This document shows, one piece after another, positions 18,015-26,565 of a stretch of DNA of 39,538 nucleotides. The DNA is from Bacillota bacterium (GTDB lineage Bacteria > Bacillota > Clostridia > Saccharofermentanales > Fastidiosipilaceae), in contig JASGUW010000069.1 in NCBI GenBank assembly GCA_030055235.1, positions 1 through 39,538 of the forward strand. Direction: 5' to 3'. A model generated the notes under the pieces. The model had not been told where the DNA came from, did not search any database, and saw nothing but the letters and a program-made list of their open reading frames with translations. Position numbers and translations under genes: made by a program. How positions within the stretch are numbered: the stretch's first letter is position 1; every line of letters begins with the position of its first letter.

Positions 18015-18515
18015 CTAGCAGCAGGTGCATAAATCGCCGCCGAGGCACTCACAGCAGCTGTCCGCGCAGCACAGGCAGGCCAGCTGATCGCAGCAGCCGC
18101 CAACCTGACCGCCGTAGTAGCTGCCGCCCCAGGGATTCTGCTGCCCCCTCTGGCCGTAGGGATTTTGGCGATAGGGTCCCTGCCCGGCGGATCCGCTCTG
18201 TCCGCCCTGCTGCTGACCCTGCTGACCAAAGGGACCAAAAGGTCCGAAGGGACCATAGGGATTGGAGTTATAAGGACGCCCCTGCTGCCAGGGACCACGG
18301 CTGTCAAAGGCACGCCGCTTGTCAGGATCACCGATAAGGTCATTCGCCTGATTGATTTCGACCAGCTTCTCCTGAGCCAGATCCTTCATTGTCGGATCGC
18401 TGTACTGGTCCGGATGGTACTTTTTAACCAGGGCGCGATACGCTTGACGGATCTCCTGATCCGTTGCCTGCCGGCTGACGCCGAGTACCTGATAGGGATC
18501 TTTCTGACTGGTCAA
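18015..18515 (-). CDS. J-domain protein with a C-terminal cysteine cluster
   Basis: 166 residues from a TTG at 18515, preferred over an ATG at 18587 because GGAGGAG lies 6 bases upstream and the protein then opens with DPYQVLGVSRQATDQEIRQA. The J domain has KKYHPDQYSDP with the HPD needed to stimulate an Hsp70. A Gly/Pro/Gln-rich linker with repeated GPF and YG follows. The last 28 residues hold 11 cysteines (GGCCDQLACLCCADSCCEC, then GGDLCTCC). A metal- or redox-responsive J-protein acting with DnaK is plausible but inferred. A TATAAT box lies at 18560-18555 on the minus strand. Confidence 0.82.
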   Translation of the reverse strand: MTSQKDPYQVLGVSRQATDQEIRQAYRALVKKYHPDQYSDPTMKDLAQEKLVEINQANDLIGDPDKRRAFDSRGPWQQGRPYNSNPYGPFGPFGPFGQQGQQQGGQSGSAGQGPYRQNPYGQRGQQNPWGGSYYGGQVGGCCDQLACLCCADSCCECLGGDLCTCC

Positions 18516-18554
18516 GAAACTCTCCTCCACCGCCTTTGGCCTGCTAACGGCGAG

Positions 18555-18560
18555 ATTATA
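18555..18560 (-). promoter_or_regulatory. -10 box of the J-protein / membrane-protein operon
   Basis: A perfect TATAAT on the minus strand, 39 bases before the TTG start. The -35 position is weak. The right half of the first 92-bp palindromic repeat (from 18577) lies directly upstream. Confidence 0.5.
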
Positions 18561-18576
18561 GCACGGCAGACGGGAG

Positions 18577-19119
18577 TTTCTGAGCAAAATTTACGCTTTT
18601 GTACAGCGCAGCTGTACAAGGGACAACCGCAGCCCCTTCGAAGGCACCGAATTCCGTCCAGAGCGTAAAAATTGCTCAACCAGAGCCGTTTTCTGTGCAA
18701 AATTTACGCTCTGCGCAGCCACAGTCCCTTCGGAGGCACCAAAATCCGTCCAGAGCGTAAAAATTGCTCACCCAAAGCCGATTTCTGTGCAAAATTTACG
18801 CTCTGCACAGCCACAGTTCCTTCGGAGGCACCAAAATCCGTCCAGAGCGTAAAAATTGCTCAACCAGGGCCGTTTTCTGTGCAAAATTTACGGTCTGGAC
18901 AAGCACGGTCCCTTCGGAGACATCAAAATCTGTCCAGAGCGTAAAAATTGCTCAACCAGAGCCGTTTTCTGAGCAAAATTTACGCTCTGGACAAGCACGG
19001 CCCTTTCGGAGGCACCAAAACCCGTCCAGAGCGTAAAAATTGCTCACCCAGAGCCGTTTTCTGTGCAAAATTTACGCTCTGGACAAGCACGGCCCCTTTG
19101 GAGGCACCAAAACCCGTCC
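18577..19119. repeat. 92-bp palindromic tandem repeat array
   Basis: GAGCGTAAAAATTGCTCA recurs at 18661, 18753, 18845, 18937 and 19029 (92-bp period), each followed about 30 bases later by the near-complement GAGCAAAATTTACGCTC or GTGCAAAATTTACGCTC. Each unit is thus a ~51-bp hairpin plus a 40-bp linker containing CCTTCGGAGGCACC. A partial copy opens the array at 18577. Units are contiguous without unique spacers. Open frames across it are repeat artefacts. Confidence 0.95.
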
Positions 19120-19382
19120 GCCTTGAACAGCCAGGTTGCCAAAAACGAAAATCATGCACACAGGCAGCAGCAAAATGCGGATCTTCGAGCTGCTACGCTC
19201 GCCCAGAGGGTAATCTCCATAGCCGAACTCTGTTTCCAGGATGTATTTTCCGCATTTTATGCAAGTCTGCTATCGCCTAACACAAAGACTATTGCACACT
19301 AAAATGAACCCCAAATAGCGAATGACAAAACTCCCTCTGAAGCCCCTCCTGCCTCCAGCCTTCAGCCGTTCGACTCCAGCCA
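19120..19382. other. Gene-free spacer after the 92-bp array
   Basis: Unique, AT-richer sequence between the array and the DUF5685 gene. No gene, terminator or repeat could be recognised. Confidence 0.4.
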
Positions 19383-20345
19383 CTAAAGCCGTTCCAGCGG
19401 CTGACCCGCCATCACCCGCTCGCGGACGGAGGCCAGGCCCAGCTGCACCGTGTTGGCCAGCAGCTCGCCGTGTCGCCGGATGGGCAGCGGGGCCAGAAGG
19501 CGGTCCATCTCGGTTTCCAGAGCAGCAAGCGTCAGGTAGCCCGCGACGGCAGCGGCGTCGCGCCGGGGCCAGCGTTCGGCGCCGAACCCGCAGTACTCCT
19601 GAAACAAAGCCGGGAAACGGCCGCGCTCAGGCGGAGCGTGGAGGCCTTCGGACTCCAGGTGATCGAGCGCGTTGTAGCGCCCGGCCGCCAGATCGTCGGC
19701 GCGGTCATCCAGGGCGTCGATGAGGTAGACCCAGGCGCCAAGAAGCTCCATAAAGCGCTCAAGGCCGCCAAGCCAGGGGGCGTCAAGCACGGCAGGCGCG
19801 GCGCTTCCGAGCCCATGGCGCAGGCAGAGGGCGAGCACGGCCCCGAAGCGGGCGGCAGCCTGGTTGGCGGTCTGGTCGCCGGGCTTTGCCTGCCCCTCAA
19901 GCAGAGCCATCCCACCCAGCGCTTCCCGGAGCGCGCTGTCCAGCTGCGGCGCCCGGCGCCGGGCCCGGCGGATCGCCCGCCGACCAAAAACAAGAGCAAA
20001 TCGCGAACGCCACAGATCCTCACGGTCCCGGAGATTGTCGTCGAGCTTCGCGGCGGCGAAAAGCACGCTGAGGACAGCGGTCTCCTCCAGAACGGCAGAG
20101 CTGCGGCCGATCGCTTTTTTGCGTATGGGATTCAGAATGCAGACACCGGGCTCGCTGATGGGATCCTCTTCGGCAAACGCCTCGAGCAGCAAAGCGAAGA
20201 AAGTCATGTCGTAGCCGGTCACCAGGCGCGAAAACTGGCCGTAGCCGCGCTTGAGCTCCATGCACAGGCCACAGTAGACGGAGCGATAGTGACTGAAGCT
20301 GCGCATGCGCAGTTCGGGCTTATCCGGTCGGACATATCCAAACAA
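19383..20345 (-). CDS. DUF5685 family protein
   Basis: 320 residues beginning MFGYVRPDKPELRMRSFSHY, then SVYCGLCMELKRGYGQFSRL and GYDMTFFALLLEAFAEED. These are the family landmarks as I remember them: FGYV..KPEL, CGLC and YD.TF.ALL. Later blocks are CILNPIRKKA and YLIDALDDRADDLAAGRYNA, a helix-rich, acid-containing region that recalls isoprenoid-binding folds only vaguely. The function is unknown. Start is TTG at 20345 with AGCAGG 8 bases upstream. In Clostridia this gene often neighbours the J-protein and membrane protein seen here; in this genome the 92-bp array separates them. It is divergent from gltX. Confidence 0.8.
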   Translation of the reverse strand: MFGYVRPDKPELRMRSFSHYRSVYCGLCMELKRGYGQFSRLVTGYDMTFFALLLEAFAEEDPISEPGVCILNPIRKKAIGRSSAVLEETAVLSVLFAAAKLDDNLRDREDLWRSRFALVFGRRAIRRARRRAPQLDSALREALGGMALLEGQAKPGDQTANQAAARFGAVLALCLRHGLGSAAPAVLDAPWLGGLERFMELLGAWVYLIDALDDRADDLAAGRYNALDHLESEGLHAPPERGRFPALFQEYCGFGAERWPRRDAAAVAGYLTLAALETEMDRLLAPLPIRRHGELLANTVQLGLASVRERVMAGQPLERL

Positions 20346-20450
20346 TGACAGTACCTGCTTCCTTGTTCCGCTCGGGGCGAAAGGGTATCATGAGTGGCTG
20401 ATTCACACAGTATACCGGCGTTTTAACGCTCCCGTCAGGAGGTCTCTTCG

Positions 20451-21911
20451 ATGTCTGGAACCGTTCGCACACGCTTCGCACCCAGCCCCACCGGCTTCAT
20501 GCATGTCGGCAATCTGCGCTCGGCTCTTTACGAATATCTGATCGCACGCGTGTCGGGCGGTCAGTTTGTACTGCGTATTGAGGACACGGATCAGAAGCGT
20601 CTGGTGCCCGGCGCCCTGGAGGCGATCTATGAGACGCTGGAGCACTGCGGGCTCGAGCACGACGAAGGACCGGACATCGGCGGCCCCTATGGCCCATATG
20701 TGCAAAGCGAGCGCCTCGACCGCTATCGCGCGGAGGCCGAAAAGCTCATCGCCAGCGGCCACGCCTATCGCTGCTTCTGTGACAGCGAGCGCCTGGAGGA
20801 GCTCAGGCGGCAACAGGAGGGCCAGTCCTTCCAGGGCTATGACCGCCACTGCCGCGATCTGGATCCGGACGAGGCGGCGGCGCGGGCAGCGGCCGGCGAG
20901 CCCTTTGTCATCCGCCAGCGCATGCCGCTCGAAGGGCAGACGGAATTCGTCGATGCTGTCTACGGAACGATTACGGTCGACAACAGCGAGCTTGAGGATC
21001 AGATTTTGCTCAAAAGCGATGGCTTCCCGACCTACAACTTCGCGAACGTCGTCGACGACCATGACATGCAGATCACCCATGTCGTGCGCGGCTCGGAGTA
21101 TCTCTCCTCGACGCCGAAGTACAACCTGCTCTATGACGCCTTCGGCTATGAGATTCCGACCTATGTCCACCTCCCCCTGATTCTGGGTGAAGACGGCCAG
21201 AAGCTCTCCAAGCGCCACGGTGCCACGGGATTCACCGAGCTGGTCGAGGCGGGCTATCTGCCTGAGGCCATCCTGAACTACCTCCTCCTCCTCGGCTGGT
21301 CGCCGGGAGATACCAGAGAGATCTTCAGTCTGGCGGAAATGGAGCAGGCCTTCACGATTTCCGGACTCAGCCGTTCGCCGGCGACCTTCGACTACGACAA
21401 GCTACTTTGGTTCAACCAGACCTGGCTGCGCAGTGAGGAACCGAAACAGTTCGCCCGGCGCTGCCGCGGGGCACTTGAGGACGCATTGGGCCGCGCAGCA
21501 ACGGACACCGAGCTGGAGCTTGCCGGCCGCATGCTGCAGCCGCGCCTGGAGCGCCTGACGGACATCCCGGCGCAGCTCGAATGGCTGCGGGAACTGCCTG
21601 AGGACTATGATCTGGGGCTGTTCACACATAAGAAGATGAAAACCGACGCCGCCTCCTCCCGCCTGATGCTGGAGCGGCTGCGGGCGGGGCTCGCCGCGCT
21701 CGAGAGCTGGACGGAGGCAGAGATCCACACGTACCTGCTGGCTGCAGCAAAGGAACAGGCTGTCAAGAACGGCCAGGTCATGTGGCCGCTGCGCATCGCG
21801 ATCTCCGGGCGCTCGGTGACCCCCGGCGGCGCCGTTGAGCTCGCCACGCTGCTCGGACGTGAGGAAACGCTGCGGCGCATCGACCTGTCGCTCGCCAGGC
21901 TCGCCGGCTGA
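20451..21911 (+). CDS. gltX: Glutamate--tRNA ligase
   Basis: 486 residues, the usual bacterial GluRS length. RTRFAPSPTGFMHVGNLRSA holds the class I HIGH-type motif (HVGN, 18-21), and LGEDGQKLSKRHGA holds the KMSKS-type loop (about residue 251). LRIEDTDQKR and DDHDMQITHVVRGSEYLSST are GluRS blocks. A C-terminal anticodon-binding helical domain follows. AGGAGG precedes the ATG by 8 bases. It is the first gene of a two-gene operon with glnS, 43 bases apart. Confidence 0.96.
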   Translation: MSGTVRTRFAPSPTGFMHVGNLRSALYEYLIARVSGGQFVLRIEDTDQKRLVPGALEAIYETLEHCGLEHDEGPDIGGPYGPYVQSERLDRYRAEAEKLIASGHAYRCFCDSERLEELRRQQEGQSFQGYDRHCRDLDPDEAAARAAAGEPFVIRQRMPLEGQTEFVDAVYGTITVDNSELEDQILLKSDGFPTYNFANVVDDHDMQITHVVRGSEYLSSTPKYNLLYDAFGYEIPTYVHLPLILGEDGQKLSKRHGATGFTELVEAGYLPEAILNYLLLLGWSPGDTREIFSLAEMEQAFTISGLSRSPATFDYDKLLWFNQTWLRSEEPKQFARRCRGALEDALGRAATDTELELAGRMLQPRLERLTDIPAQLEWLRELPEDYDLGLFTHKKMKTDAASSRLMLERLRAGLAALESWTEAEIHTYLLAAAKEQAVKNGQVMWPLRIAISGRSVTPGGAVELATLLGREETLRRIDLSLARLAG

Positions 21912-21954
21912 CGGTCAAATAATACGGGGAATGAAGAGAGAGGACTTCGCATAT

Positions 21955-23640
21955 ATGTCAAAAGAGATTGAAATCGAGAAACCGCGCCACTTTATCGCCC
22001 AGATCATTGATGAGGACATGGCGCCCGGCGGCCGCACGCACGGCCAGCGCCTCCACACCCGCTTCCCACCCGAGCCGAACGGCTATCTGCACATCGGCCA
22101 TGCCAAGGCAGTGGTGATCAACTTCGGGCTGGCGGAGGCCTATGACGGCCTCTGCAACCTGCGCATGGACGACACCAACCCGCTGCGTGAAGAAGAGCAC
22201 TATGTCGACAGCATCGTTGAGGACATCCGCTGGCTCGGCTATGACTGGGAGGAGCGCTTCTACTTCGCTTCGGACTACTTCGAGCGCATGTACGACTGCG
22301 CCGTTGCCCTGATCCGCGACGGCAAGGCCTATGTCTGTGAGCTGGACGCCGATGAGCTGCGCCGGACGCGTGGGACACTGACCGAGCCGGGCACGAACAG
22401 TCCCTGGCGCGACCGTCCTGTCGAGGAGAGCCTGAAGCTTTTCGCCGAGATGCGTGCCGGACAGCATGAGGATGGACGGATGGTGTTGCGTGCGAAGATC
22501 GACATGGCCTCCGGAAACATGAACATGCGCGACCCCGTGCTCTACCGCATCAGCCACGCCGAGCATCACCGTACCGGGGACGCCTGGTGCATCTATCCGA
22601 TGTACGACTTCGCCCACCCGCTCGAGGATGCCTTCGAGCACATCACCCATTCACTGTGCTCCATCGAGTTTGAGGATCACCGTCCGCTCTATGACTGGGT
22701 CATCGACAACTGCCCGGTGCCGTCCAGGCCGCGCCAGATCGAGTTCGCGCGTCTCGGCATCAACGGGACGGTGATGAGCAAGCGCAAGCTGCGCCAGCTG
22801 GTCGAGGCCGACCTGGTTCACGGCTGGGACGACCCCCGCCTGCCGACCCTGCGCGGTCTGCGCCGCCGCGGCTATACGCCGACCGCAATCCGCCGCTTTG
22901 TGACGGAGACGGGAGTGTCGAAGGTGATGTCGACGGCCGACCAGGCCTTCCTGGAGCACTGCCTGCGCGATGAGCTGAACCGTGAGGCACCGCGGGTGAT
23001 GGCCGTCGTCGATCCCGTGCGGCTGACGCTGACCAACTGGCCGGAGGACGAGACGGTCTTTGTGACGGCCGAGAATAACCCCGAACGCCCGGAGGACGGC
23101 ACGCGCGAGCTCAGTTTCGGGCGTGAGCTCTGGATCGAGCGCGAGGACTTCATGGAGACGCCGCCCCGCCGCTACCACCGCCTTTACCCCGGCAACGAGG
23201 TGCGCCTCAAGCACGCCTGCATCATCCGCTGCACCGGCTGTGTCAAGGACGAGGATGGGCGTGTTACCGAGGTACTGGCCGAGGTCGACTTCGCGACGAA
23301 GGGCGGCGAGACGCCCGACGGCCGCCGCGTGCGCGGCACCATCCACTGGGTGCATGCAAAGACCGCCGTCACGGCCGAGGTGCGGCTCTACGACCGCCTC
23401 TTCACCGTAGACGACCCCGATGCTGACGACCGCGACTACCTGGAGGTGCTGAATCCCGAGAGTCTGACCATCATGCCCGAGGCGAAGGTCGAACCGCTGC
23501 TCGCCGCAGCCCGGCCCGGCGAGAACTTCCAGTTCCTGCGCCTGGGCTACTTCACGCCGGACCCCGACACGAGCCCCGAACGGCCTGTTCTTAACCGTGC
23601 CGTGTCGCTGAAGGATTCCTACCGCCCGCCACAGAGTTGA
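21955..23640 (+). CDS. glnS: Glutamine--tRNA ligase
   Basis: 561 residues from the ATG at 21955, where the protein opens SKEIEIEKPRHFIAQIIDED as GlnRS does; longer in-frame starts lie inside the gltX end. Class I motifs are PPEPNGYLHIGHAKAV (HIGH, about 46-49) and GTVMSKRKLRQL (MSKRK, about 273). NLRMDDTNP, SIEFEDHRPLYDW and the C-terminal beta-barrel anticodon domain (IRCTGC, ETPDGRRVRGTIHWVHA) complete the match. GlnRS is less common in Firmicutes, many of which make Gln-tRNA by transamidation. An intrinsic terminator follows 23 bases after the stop. Confidence 0.96.
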   Translation: MSKEIEIEKPRHFIAQIIDEDMAPGGRTHGQRLHTRFPPEPNGYLHIGHAKAVVINFGLAEAYDGLCNLRMDDTNPLREEEHYVDSIVEDIRWLGYDWEERFYFASDYFERMYDCAVALIRDGKAYVCELDADELRRTRGTLTEPGTNSPWRDRPVEESLKLFAEMRAGQHEDGRMVLRAKIDMASGNMNMRDPVLYRISHAEHHRTGDAWCIYPMYDFAHPLEDAFEHITHSLCSIEFEDHRPLYDWVIDNCPVPSRPRQIEFARLGINGTVMSKRKLRQLVEADLVHGWDDPRLPTLRGLRRRGYTPTAIRRFVTETGVSKVMSTADQAFLEHCLRDELNREAPRVMAVVDPVRLTLTNWPEDETVFVTAENNPERPEDGTRELSFGRELWIEREDFMETPPRRYHRLYPGNEVRLKHACIIRCTGCVKDEDGRVTEVLAEVDFATKGGETPDGRRVRGTIHWVHAKTAVTAEVRLYDRLFTVDDPDADDRDYLEVLNPESLTIMPEAKVEPLLAAARPGENFQFLRLGYFTPDPDTSPERPVLNRAVSLKDSYRPPQS

Positions 23641-23662
23641 CGGGCATCACATCTTTTGCTGA

Positions 23663-23701
23663 AAGAGAGCCTGCAGGCCAAAAGCTGCGGGCTCTTTTCA
23701 T
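23663..23701 (+). terminator. Intrinsic terminator after gltX-glnS
   Basis: Arms around AGAGCCTGCAG and CTGCGGGCTCT pair over about 14 positions including flanking A/T pairs and one wobble. The 8-base loop is GCCAAAAG, and TTTTCATTT follows. Confidence 0.88.
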
Positions 23702-24064
23702 TTCGTGTGTGTTGAGCGGGTGCCTGACATATTCGAAAGCGGTAGTTTGAGAGATTCCAGTTCTTCCACACAGTCGACAGGTTTCTGTTTCGGCACATGT
23801 CAGAACCCTTGAAGTGGATGGGCCGGCTTGAATCCCCTTTGATTTGAGCATTTTGTTCCCGGAGAGCGATAAGTTGTTTGAGATGATCCCTTGAAAGAAA
23901 GAAGCTTATTTTCGTGTCGAACCTTATCTCACTACTGTGTGGAACTCGGACGGCAAACTGGCATTCGCACTTGAAGAAAGCGCCTCCGGAGTTACAGGCT
24001 TCGCTCGACGAGTTAAGCAAGGTGAGCCGCAGGTTCTGCGAATACATTCGGAAGTACGACATTA
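23702..24064. other. Gene-poor region with dispersed repeat
   Basis: The block 23752-23815 (AGATTCCAGTTCTTCCACAC, CGACAGGTTTCTG, TCAGAACCC) resembles 11770-11832. A minus-strand open frame of about 147 codons crosses it but has no ribosome binding site and no family resemblance, and runs through the glnS terminator. I see no real gene. Confidence 0.4.
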
Positions 24065-24360
24065 TACTTCCGTTCGTCTAGACGCGCGCACCCCTATCAC
24101 TGGATGAAACCGCGTACGGGAGGTTTTTCATTTCAGAAAACGACCACGATAAGCAGCATCCGCCTCTGCGGATAAGAACGTCGCTGAGACGAAAACCCTG
24201 AGGAGGAAACGCAGATGCTGAAAAGCATCAATCCGAAATAACTGGCAGGCACAGCTGATGAAGCGGGGACGGTCGCTGTAGACAAGATGAGCAGAAAGAA
24301 TCTTTTGTAAAACTCTCGATCTTGACCCTGCACGCCGCGCAGCGATGTGCGGGGTTTCTT
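24065..24360 (+). other. Possible small transcription unit: structured leader, tiny ORF, terminator
   Basis: Two short hairpins (ATCCGC-CTCT-GCGGAT at about 24155 and CGTC-GCTGA-GACG at about 24179) precede AGGAGG and an ATG at 24215. The frame reads MLKSINPK, stops at TAA (24239), then continues open as LAGTADEAGTVAVDKMSRKN to TAA at 24310. A terminator-like stem CCC-T-GCAC / GTGC-GGGG with TTTCTT lies at 24326-24360. The strong ribosome binding site and closing terminator suggest a small RNA or a decayed small gene; no family was recognised. Confidence 0.35.
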
Positions 24361-24361
24361 C

Positions 24362-24645
24362 GTGGTCAAAGTAGCCTCGAATCCAAATGGTTTTTTGGAT
24401 TCCACGCTATTTTGACCAGAAACAGGCCTTCTGTGGTCAAAGTAGCCTCGAATCCAAATCGTTTTTTGGATTACACGCTATTTTGACCAGAAACAGGCCT
24501 TTCGTGGTCAAAGTAGCCTCGAATCCAAATCGTTTTTTGGATTACACGCTATTTTGACCAGAATCAGGCCTCCTGTGGTCAAAGTAGCCTGGTATCCAAA
24601 TCGATTTTTGGATTACACGTTGTTTTGACCCAAAGCGCCAAGCAG
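24362..24645. repeat. 71-bp palindromic tandem repeat array (4 copies)
   Basis: Units start at 24362, 24433, 24504 and 24575, exactly 71 bp apart. Each is a nested palindrome: outer arms TGGTCAAAGTAGC and GCTATTTTGACCA, inner arms ATCCAAA and TTTTGGAT, with small asymmetric loops between. A decayed fifth inner hairpin lies at about 24681-24702. The last full copy is the most diverged. There are no unique spacers. Confidence 0.95.
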
Positions 24646-24793
24646 CTGTGTACGGGACTTCTCCATCAACAAGATTGTCTGATATCCAAATCAGTTTTTT
24701 GCCCATGCCTTTCGCTTCGCTTAAGGCACAAAACGGCATGAATCGTTGGTGCCGAGCGTGCAGCGGCATCCAACCCTATTCCGATCCCGTTTT
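24646..24793. other. Spacer with a dispersed 47-bp block
   Basis: Positions 24703-24749, read on the minus strand (CCAACGATTCATGCC, TTTTGTGCCTTAAGCG, GCGAAAGGCATGG), match 32551-32597 on the plus strand with few differences. It directly adjoins the 71-bp array here and repeat element C there. No gene is seen. Confidence 0.5.
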
Positions 24794-25267
24794 TCATGAC
24801 TGCCAGTTTTTACAGACATCAATCCAGCAGATAAAGCCCGAATGCTCCTCCAATTCCGCAATGGACAATTCAATTGCACTGTTGCTGCTTCCACAGGCGG
24901 GGAATACCGTAGAAAACCGTTTCAGCGAATCGTCAAGATAGACTGAAACCCCCTCTTTTATGGCGAAGGGGCAGACGCCACCGACTGCATGACCGACTAA
25001 GCTTATGGTTTCGTCAGGTGAAAGCATCTTTGCCTTCGTCTTAAACTGAGCTTTAAACTTGGCATTGTCGATCTTTGCGTCGCCTGCCGCTACGACAAGA
25101 ACGGCGTGCCCGTCTACCATGAAGGCAAGCGTCTTCGCGATGCGGCAAGGTTCGCATCCCAGTGCCTGAGCCGCTAACTCCACGGTGGCACTGGACACAT
25201 CAAACTCTTTTACCCGTTCTGCCATTCCGTATTTTGAAAAATAATTCTTTACTGCTTCAAGAGCCAC
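24794..25267 (-). CDS. YbaK/EbsC-type aminoacyl-tRNA deacylase
   Basis: 157 residues. CRIAKTLAFMVDGHAVLVVA contains the Lys expected in YbaK/ProX editing domains, and GDAKIDNAKFKAQF and AVGGVCPFAIKEGVSVYLDD (the GG.SPFG-like block) are family landmarks. These free-standing domains hydrolyse mischarged Cys-tRNA(Pro) or related species. Start is GTG at 25267 with AGGAGG 5 bases upstream. GC content is lower than in the core genes. It may be a monocistronic gene. Confidence 0.88.
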   Translation of the reverse strand: MALEAVKNYFSKYGMAERVKEFDVSSATVELAAQALGCEPCRIAKTLAFMVDGHAVLVVAAGDAKIDNAKFKAQFKTKAKMLSPDETISLVGHAVGGVCPFAIKEGVSVYLDDSLKRFSTVFPACGSSNSAIELSIAELEEHSGFICWIDVCKNWQS

Positions 25268-25572
25268 AACTGCCTCCTATACACGCTACGAAAGCGACAT
25301 AAAATTTCACAAATCTTAACAGGTGAATGAAATCAAAGCATTCCTGCACGGTCCATGCGATCCGGCAGAGATGAGCGAACTGCATGACAGGATCCGATAC
25401 TTCATGCATTTTGTTTAGGTGCGAAAACTCACTTCCTTGAGGTGGTGGATAGTTGACACCAGGTTTCTGACGAAACAGCTACGTATTTAGCAGTTGATTC
25501 GTAAAACGAATCTCTTCGCCGCAGACACAGTAGTGATTGTCCCTTGACAGGCTCTGTCCTGACTGTCTCTTC
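25268..25572. other. Intergenic between YbaK-type and DUF3089 genes
   Basis: Mostly unremarkable. A plus-strand frame of 31 codons, GTG at 25323 to TAG at 25418 (NEIKAFLHGPCDPAEMSELH...), looks somewhat protein-like, but it is short, lacks a ribosome binding site and has no recognised family. It may be a gene fragment. Confidence 0.3.
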
Positions 25573-26565
25573 TCAATCTTCGTTTACGAAGGCGTCAATA
25601 CGGGTCCCGACGTTTTTCTCCAGGTTTCTGTAAAAAAACTGATAGTCATACAAATGAAAAACACCTTCCTGAAAAATGTCCAGAACGGGCGGGTAATCCT
25701 CCGCACTTACATCCGTGACAACAAGGGCCCCGCGTCTGGCATCAATATAGGCACCAGTCAGAAAAGGAATTTCATTCGTGATCTTACCGCCATAATCCGT
25801 AAAACAGGCACCAAGGTTAAGCGACTTATCGGCCGGGGTTTCGTCGGTTGCCCAATTCAGCGGGTTAATGGCCAGTGTCCTTGTTCCTTTCGGAATCATC
25901 AGAGAACTGTCGACGTACTCGGCTTCGCTGTTATAGGAAATGATCACTCCGGTATCGCTTTCACCTTTCGCACATTTCAGTCCTGGACAGCTGTCCACTT
26001 CATCCTGTGTAATGCTCCAGCCGATTGCATAGCAGGCGACAAGTTTAGCGGTAAAATCGCGATCCCCGGTATAGTCCTTCATGAGGCGAATACAAAGGTC
26101 CGCCCCCTGGGAGAAGCCGGCCAGAATAAACGGACGCTCATCGTTGCAATTCGTCAGGTAATAGGAAAAGGCATTCTTTATATCGGAATAGGCGAAGCTA
26201 AGGTACTGTTCTCTCTCCGCAACGGGCAGGCGATACACATTCAGCCCTGCCTGACGGTAATACGGAGCAAAAAAGCGCGCGTTATCATCGTAAATCCCTT
26301 TTTCCATATTGGTTGCACCAAGGAAATAGCCGCGCGTAGTCTCATCATCCATGGCCATATTGAACGAGTTTTCATCACCACTGAAAACAGTAGGGCAGAT
26401 GAAAAACACATCCGCCGTCTTCTCGGACTTCTCATTTTCGAAATAGGCCCAATTCTTCGCGTCGGAATAGGATATCTGACGGCTGCCTGCACAGGCTGTC
26501 AGGGACAGACTGAGACATATGGATACAATCAAAAACAGGAATTTGCTTCGTTTTACGACAGGCAT
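25573..26565 (-). CDS. DUF3089-type alpha/beta-hydrolase lipoprotein
   Basis: 330 residues. A signal peptide with lipobox LTAC (Cys 25) indicates an outer-face lipoprotein. The mature part starts with TADVFFICPTVFSGDE, the DUF3089 opening in which this family has DVFxxxPT. The nucleophile elbow is ILAGFSQGADLCIRLM (Ser about 152), and YAIGWSITQDEV follows. C-terminal GALVVTDVSAEDYPP and EGVFHLYDYQFFYRNL probably carry the catalytic Asp and His. The family is lysophospholipase-like; the substrate is unknown. CGGAGA precedes the ATG by 6-8 bases. Confidence 0.82.
   Translation of the reverse strand: MPVVKRSKFLFLIVSICLSLSLTACAGSRQISYSDAKNWAYFENEKSEKTADVFFICPTVFSGDENSFNMAMDDETTRGYFLGATNMEKGIYDDNARFFAPYYRQAGLNVYRLPVAEREQYLSFAYSDIKNAFSYYLTNCNDERPFILAGFSQGADLCIRLMKDYTGDRDFTAKLVACYAIGWSITQDEVDSCPGLKCAKGESDTGVIISYNSEAEYVDSSLMIPKGTRTLAINPLNWATDETPADKSLNLGACFTDYGGKITNEIPFLTGAYIDARRGALVVTDVSAEDYPPVLDIFQEGVFHLYDYQFFYRNLEKNVGTRIDAFVNED

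Noticed and set aside
18672..19302. Repeated small proteins of the plus strand (MLNQSRFLCKIYAL type)
   Set aside because: They are frames through the 92-bp repeats, shifting frame from unit to unit, with no ribosome binding sites.
23619..24062. 147-codon minus-strand protein
   Set aside because: Runs through the glnS terminator, lacks a ribosome binding site and shows no family resemblance.
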